DNA from: Sphingobacterium sp. R2
Lineage (GTDB): Bacteria > Bacteroidota > Bacteroidia > Sphingobacteriales > Sphingobacteriaceae
Reading direction: 5' to 3'
NCBI RefSeq assembly: GCF_040760075.1
Contig: NZ_CP142884.1
Coordinates: 2,604,001-2,668,000 of the forward strand
Length of the DNA: 64,000 nucleotides
Position 1 is the stretch's first letter. The number at the start of each line of letters is the position of its first letter. Made by a program: the position numbers and the translations under genes. A model generated the notes under the pieces. That model did not search any database. It saw only the letters and a program-made list of their open reading frames with translations, and was not told where the DNA came from. Below are positions 60,408 to 64,000 of the stretch, in pieces.

Positions 60408-61049
60408 CTAATCCTTTTTCTGCTTACTGATAAGGATGTATGTATTAAGGTCGCCTTTAAGCACTACCTTCAGTCTTTTATTTTTACCTTTTACTGCATT
60501 TTCCAAAGGCTGAGTAAAATCTTGAGAAACCCAATTCTTGTTCTGAACTCTATTACACTCTTCAACAATTTCTTTTAACGTATGAGAAGTTTTAAAAAAA
60601 TCTGTCGCTTCTATTATGGCATTTAAAGTAATAGTTGGACCAGATCCAGGAGGAATAGAATCGACCTTTTTAGCTACTTTTTCGTTGCTTACTACTTCTG
60701 AAGGATATAAATCATAAATTGTATAATGATTTTTGCCTTTAAACTCTAGTTCTAAGTTAGGGTTTTCACTTATAAATTTATTGATATAAAGTATTATATC
60801 TGATAAAACTTCGTCACTATAGCTTCCTTCATTCTGTTCATTTTCCATTGTGCCAATATAGTTGGAACTTTTTCCAATGCCTTTGGATAGCTGGCTAGCA
60901 GATAAATTGAAATGAATTCTTATACGTCTAACAGCATTAATACTGAAGAGTTGTATGGGAAAGATAAAAACTGATTTTGCCATTGTCCAAGTTGGTAAAG
61001 AAAAATATGTATCATGTTTATATGTAATAATTTGATTTTTTAAAACCAT
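60408..61049 (-). CDS. XRE-type regulator-like protein
   Basis: 213 residues from 61049; an internal start at 60983 (MAKSVFIFPIQLF) is also possible. INAVRRIRIHFNLSASQLSK, GIGKSSNYIGTMEN is a Cro/C1-type HTH with the expected spacing. The C-terminal HTLKEIVEECNRVQNKNWVS, QPLENAVKGKNKRLKVVLKG resembles a winged helix. It is the first gene of the minus-strand island and the natural candidate for its transcriptional control. It is divergent from the promoter at 61031-61062, which lies over its start codon. Confidence 0.65.
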   Translation of the reverse strand: MVLKNQIITYKHDTYFSLPTWTMAKSVFIFPIQLFSINAVRRIRIHFNLSASQLSKGIGKSSNYIGTMENEQNEGSYSDEVLSDIILYINKFISENPNLELEFKGKNHYTIYDLYPSEVVSNEKVAKKVDSIPPGSGPTITLNAIIEATDFFKTSHTLKEIVEECNRVQNKNWVSQDFTQPLENAVKGKNKRLKVVLKGDLNTYILISKQKKD

Positions 61050-61062
61050 TTTGCTATCTTTG
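61031..61062 (+). promoter_or_regulatory. Canonical Bacteroidota promoter facing right
   Basis: TTTG (61031-61034), 20-nt spacer, TATCTTTG (61055-61062). It overlaps the 5' end of the divergent HTH gene and would start a transcript near 61069 with more than 500 nt before the first long CDS. Confidence 0.7.
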
Positions 61063-61131
61063 TTTTAGTAAAATATTAGATCAGTCATCTATAGTTTAGG
61101 TGTTTAAATCAAAGAGTCTTGTGCCTGTATT

Positions 61132-61250
61132 TTCTGACGCCACACCGCAAGACAGCAGATTAAACACCCATGTCTATACTTTTATGCTATATTTGCATAA
61201 CAGATAGATGTGGGTACTGCTGTAAATCCGTGGTGTGTAAGGCGTCAGAA
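61132..61250 (+). ncRNA. 119-nt near-perfect hairpin in the leader
   Basis: Arms pair along their whole length: TTCTGACGCC (61132-61141) with GGCGTCAGAA (61241-61250), ACACC with GGTGT, ACAGCAG (61152-61158) with CTGCTGT (61217-61223). ACCCATGTCTAT (61166-61177) pairs with ATAGATGTGGGT (61204-61215; two G-U pairs), and TATGC with GCATA closes the tip. Only short bulges remain. No ORF. It could be a structured regulatory RNA, or a small palindromic repeat element. Confidence 0.65.
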
Positions 61251-61309
61251 ACTTTATTTCAGGTACGGTGTGCAGTCCCACATTTATCATTAGGCGACTA
61301 ACCGACAAG

Positions 61310-61409
61310 ACTCGTTACCAATAAAACGAGTTATGAACAAAAAACAAAGATCAAAGAACATCATCACAGCCCCCGAGTAGCTCGGCTGGTTTGGCCAAAT
61401 TAGATTTGG
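61310..61409 (+). other. Three further small hairpins in the leader
   Basis: ACTCGTT / AACGAGT (61310-61331), CCGAG / CTCGG (61373-61385) and CCAAAT / ATTTGG (61395-61409), each with a short loop. 61410-61562 holds nothing recognisable. Confidence 0.5.
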
Positions 61410-61562
61410 TTTCTCTTGCCATGGAATGCGTAACGCCAATATTATACACTTTGTGACCCCTCATTCAAACGCGTTCTGGCTTCCTTAATGAATTAATTAT
61501 TACTAATGTGAACTGAGTAACATCAGGCTCCCAACAGAAAGCTGATTTCGATCGGAGAGGGG

Positions 61563-61634
61563 ATGCTATGTACTTTCGGTTACGAAGATTTTCTGAAAAA
61601 TGAACGGGATTTTAGCGCTACAACTTGCTTTTGA
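61563..61634 (+). CDS. Possible 23-residue leader peptide
   Basis: ATG 61563, preceded by the purine-rich CGGAGAGGGG, encodes MLCTFGYEDFLKNERDFSAT TCF and stops at TGA 61632-61634. It overlaps the start of the gene at 61600 in another frame. It has a better ribosome-binding context than that gene, so it may couple or attenuate its translation. Confidence 0.35.
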   Translation: MLCTFGYEDFLKNERDFSATTCF

Positions 61635-61974
61635 TTTGATAATTTTTGATGTCCATAAGGATGACTATGACCCTATTAAGGAGATTGAATCTTTTTGGAA
61701 TCACTATGCGCTAGAGACTATATCTGCTAATATATTGCAGCTGTTGAGCACGTATCTCGATGTTGGTTTAGAGGAAAATAAACCCCTTAAAGATGCGGAA
61801 ATGCAGGAATTTGCAACTGCCATGTACCGTGTATTGATCGCATACTGTGTTGCCAGTTATCGCCATATCGATCCTAGTAAAATGCAACTGTCAGCAGAAG
61901 CTAAAGTGCGCATTAAAAGAGAGATCGAATTGAGCAGAGAAATTGCCGAGTTCTTCAGTAGGTTATCCAAGTAA
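61600..61974 (+). CDS. Small cytosolic protein upstream of thioredoxin-like gene
   Basis: 124 residues: LALQLAFDLIIFDVHKDDYD, PIKEIESFWNHYALETISAN, ILQLLSTYLDVGLEENKPLK, MYRVLIAYCVASYRHIDPSK. An all-helical protein without motifs I know. Clearly coding by composition. It precedes the thioredoxin-like gene by 18 nt, so both are in one operon behind the structured leader. Confidence 0.75.
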   Translation: MNGILALQLAFDLIIFDVHKDDYDPIKEIESFWNHYALETISANILQLLSTYLDVGLEENKPLKDAEMQEFATAMYRVLIAYCVASYRHIDPSKMQLSAEAKVRIKREIELSREIAEFFSRLSK

Positions 61975-61992
61975 CCACTAATAAACTAAATA

Positions 61993-64000
61993 ATGAATAT
62001 CCTGAAGTTTTTAGCCTTTGTAATGGGCTGTATAATCTATATATTTAAAGTTCCTGTGAAGCACTGCTTAAGTGCAGCTATAGCGCGATTTACGCAACTG
62101 TTGCGTAAGCATGTTAGACTAAAAAAGCGCTTTAATAGTGAAATTCAGAATCAAATTAAAACAACTGTTTGCTCGAGCAGCCTTCGGCTTTTGTTTGAGG
62201 ATCGTTCGACACTGCTTCGTACCAACGTCGACTCTTCTTCGGGAACGCTTCGACTGTTGTTCGACTGCGCTTCGACTCCTACCCGAAGCGCTGTCGAAGC
62301 CCTGCCGAAGCCGAGTCGAAGAAATGCCAAGCCTGTCTCGACCATGCCCCGAAGAAATCCCAAAGCCGAGCCGAAGGCCAGCCGACCAGGGGGAGAGGTA
62401 TCACCTTCTAGGAACTTTTTCCTGACCAACTTCGCCCCAATTCCCGCCTTTCATGCGGTCGGCCTCGGCTTTTGCTTTGCCGTTACTCGTATTTTATCCG
62501 AAGGAGACCCGAAGCCCACCCGAAGAAAATTCGAGCAACGCTGGGAGAAAGGGGGGAATTGGTTACCTATTGAGCAGGTATTGGTTGAAAAATTAATAGT
62601 AGATCCTGTGTCAACCAACAGAGTGGAACCTAAAAGGTCTGTTTTGAGATCTTTTAAGACGATGTGTAGCCCTCTTGCGTTGCATCTCGACACTTTGCTT
62701 GCGACAAGTAAAGTAGTCGCTCAGCGGGCTTTAAAATACTTTTTATCTGTTGCAGATTATAAGCGTGCCTATCGCATCATTTTGACATGCTTGTTTTTAT
62801 GTTTAGTTTCTATGTTTAGTTTATCGGCTCAGACGCCCCGCAAGGACAGCGGGGCCGATGGGCCAATGGTTGTCCCAAATGCCAAATCATTATATATCGG
62901 TGATCGTATACCTGATGAATTCTTTGCGCATCAGAGCCATTTTATCGATTGGATCAGTCAGAAAACATTTACGCGCAATCTGGAGGCCGATCGGGATAAG
63001 CTGATTATTCTTGATTTTTGGGCTAGCTGGTGTAGACCCTGCCTGGGTTCGCTTATGCATCTGCATGAAATCCTGCCCGATCTGGACACGACAAAAATTA
63101 CGATTTTACCTGTTAATTACGAACCTATAAATAAATTCCAGCATTTGATGGACCGGTTTAAATGGAACCATCAGACAATCTATGCAGATACTTTTTTGAT
63201 GCAGTATTTTCCCAAGCGTTCCATTCCACACATGGTATGGATCAAAGACGGGCGGGTAATTGCGAAGCCTTATGCAAAATATGTCACCGTTGAGAATTTA
63301 AAAAATGTGTTGGATGGTGGTATGCCCAAAATATATAATGCATTGAATGTAAAATTGCCAGATGCAAGTCGATCTCTCTTTGTTCAAGATAATGCTCCCA
63401 CAGAAGTTGTTTACACTAAAAAATATTTCAAAATCGGAGCGTATGTTGAAGAATACGCGAGTGAAATAAGTGGTCTTGTGGAGACTAAAGACAGTCTCGT
63501 CTTCTATGGCATAAACTTAACAGTTGATTACTTGCTCTATGATATTTTTAAAAATAGGATCTTCCCATTTTACAATATAGATAATGGCGCGATCAAAAAT
63601 AATCTTAACGATAGTGATAGAAAATATTTCGCATTGGATCCCAAAGAATTGAAAGGATTGTCCGCTTATGCTAAAGATTCGCTATACGAGGCTTGGTCTC
63701 AAAGAAACTTGTTCAGTTATGAAATGCGTATCCCAAAATCCTTGGGAAAGGAAAAGGGATTCGCTCTGCTGCAGCACTATTGGGCCGAGTATCTGAAAAA
63801 GTCGAAAGGTTGGAATGTGCACATCGGACTGACCCCGCCAATAAACTATCCGGTCATCAGCGCGAGCAAATCCATTTCGGAAACCAAGAGGCTGTTTAGC
63901 CGTCCGCTCGAGAAACGTGCCGGTGACGAATACCTACAATATGACCCGTCCAAGGAAAAAGATAATGAACATAAGCTCTCGCTTGTCATAGCTGCGTTGC
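61993..64000 (+). CDS. TlpA-like thioredoxin-fold exported protein, partial at window end
   Basis: The frame is open from ATG 61993 to the window end (669 codons, no stop). The functional part has an export signal (ILTCLFLCLVSMFSLSAQ, coding 62782-62832). The thioredoxin domain has DFWASWCRPC (Cys347 and Cys350 counted from 61993) and the cis-Pro loop SIPHMVW (Pro412). The C-terminal several hundred residues (KKYFKIGAYVEEYASEISGL and onward) are unassigned. It is a periplasmic thiol oxidoreductase of the kind encoded before SusC/SusD pairs in Sphingobacteria. Residues 1-265 are odd: a GAAG/CTTC repeat-encoded, Arg/Pro/Lys-rich stretch unlike any domain. A start at ATG 62662 would give a long but more normal signal peptide. 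Confidence 0.7.
   Translation, partial: MNILKFLAFVMGCIIYIFKVPVKHCLSAAIARFTQLLRKHVRLKKRFNSEIQNQIKTTVCSSSLRLLFEDRSTLLRTNVDSSSGTLRLLFDCASTPTRSAVEALPKPSRRNAKPVSTMPRRNPKAEPKASRPGGEVSPSRNFFLTNFAPIPAFHAVGLGFCFAVTRILSEGDPKPTRRKFEQRWEKGGNWLPIEQVLVEKLIVDPVSTNRVEPKRSVLRSFKTMCSPLALHLDTLLATSKVVAQRALKYFLSVADYKRAYRIILTCLFLCLVSMFSLSAQTPRKDSGADGPMVVPNAKSLYIGDRIPDEFFAHQSHFIDWISQKTFTRNLEADRDKLIILDFWASWCRPCLGSLMHLHEILPDLDTTKITILPVNYEPINKFQHLMDRFKWNHQTIYADTFLMQYFPKRSIPHMVWIKDGRVIAKPYAKYVTVENLKNVLDGGMPKIYNALNVKLPDASRSLFVQDNAPTEVVYTKKYFKIGAYVEEYASEISGLVETKDSLVFYGINLTVDYLLYDIFKNRIFPFYNIDNGAIKNNLNDSDRKYFALDPKELKGLSAYAKDSLYEAWSQRNLFSYEMRIPKSLGKEKGFALLQHYWAEYLKKSKGWNVHIGLTPPINYPVISASKSISETKRLFSRPLEKRAGDEYLQYDPSKEKDNEHKLSLVIAAL
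62170..62530. repeat. CTTCG/CGAAG repeat block with strand switch
   Basis: About five CTTCG (plus several GTTCGAC) in 62175-62275, then about nine CGAAG (CCGAAGC, TCGAAG) in 62283-62522. The motif changes strand near 62280, so the two halves can fold on each other. The block is GC-rich compared with the surroundings and open in the thioredoxin frame and also on the minus strand. Confidence 0.7.

Noticed and set aside
62138..62429. Overlapping ORFs on both strands in the CTTCG/CGAAG block
   Set aside because: They result from the GC-rich, stop-poor repeat; only the frame continuous with the thioredoxin-like gene was kept.

Overview
The window looks like an accessory region of a low-GC Bacteroidota chromosome, most likely Sphingobacterium or a close relative. 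The reasons are the TAnnTTTG-type -7 promoter elements with an upstream TTG, lipoproteins of the C-x-K-(D/E) type, a TlpA-like secreted thioredoxin, Bacteroidota-type IS66 and IS110 elements, and secreted-protein styles typical of that phylum. The genus is an inference; no rRNA or tRNA gene was found.

Layout. (1) 1-1.5 kb: a partial SatD-family gene with tandem operators, then decayed remnants (3' end of a type I restriction hsdR gene, a frameshifted transglutaminase-like gene). (2) 1.8-25.1 kb: an array of seven copies of one small exported NTF2-like protein gene. Each has the same ~125-bp upstream leader and a related GCCACGTC/GATGTGGC terminator, with unrelated cargo between copies. Cargo: a lipoprotein plus three cholesterol-dependent-cytolysin-like proteins, a Fic protein, a DUF2975/HTH pair, a YD-repeat-like secreted protein, a frameshifted IS110 element, a beta-helix protein, a DUF3024 protein, an AbiE-type toxin-antitoxin pair, a SUKH-like protein and a large unknown protein. 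The two outermost NTF2 copies carry the same 73-nt insertion in the signal-peptide codons, and a third copy has a one-base deletion there. Relic 3' ends and a duplicated segment show repeated recombination.

(3) 25.7-36.8 kb: an export cluster with a LanC-like protein, four glycosyltransferases, a C39-peptidase ABC transporter, a HlyD-type adaptor and a large double-glycine-leader protein that looks like a Cys/His hydrolase. It lies between two remnants of a metallophosphoesterase gene. (4) 37.2-39.5 kb: an IS66 element, then a gene fragment truncated by it. (5) 39.7-61.0 kb, all on the minus strand: a defence island. It holds a five-gene extended type III restriction-modification operon (mod, AlbA/Schlafen-like ATPase, res, PLD-SNF2 helicase, DUF4391). 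Next is a six-gene operon of a double-GHKL kinase, a receiver protein, an HNH nuclease, an adenine methylase, a HAD phosphatase and a membrane protein. Then come AbiH and a set of small DNA-binding-like proteins. (6) 61.0-64.0 kb, plus strand: a canonical promoter, a >500-nt leader with a 119-nt near-perfect hairpin, a small protein, and a thioredoxin-fold gene running off the window through a CTTCG/CGAAG repeat block.

The strongest candidates for something undescribed are the NTF2-like cassette array, the three-member cytolysin-like operon inside it, the glycosyltransferase/C39 export cluster with its large GG-leader protein, and the kinase-receiver-HNH-methylase operon.
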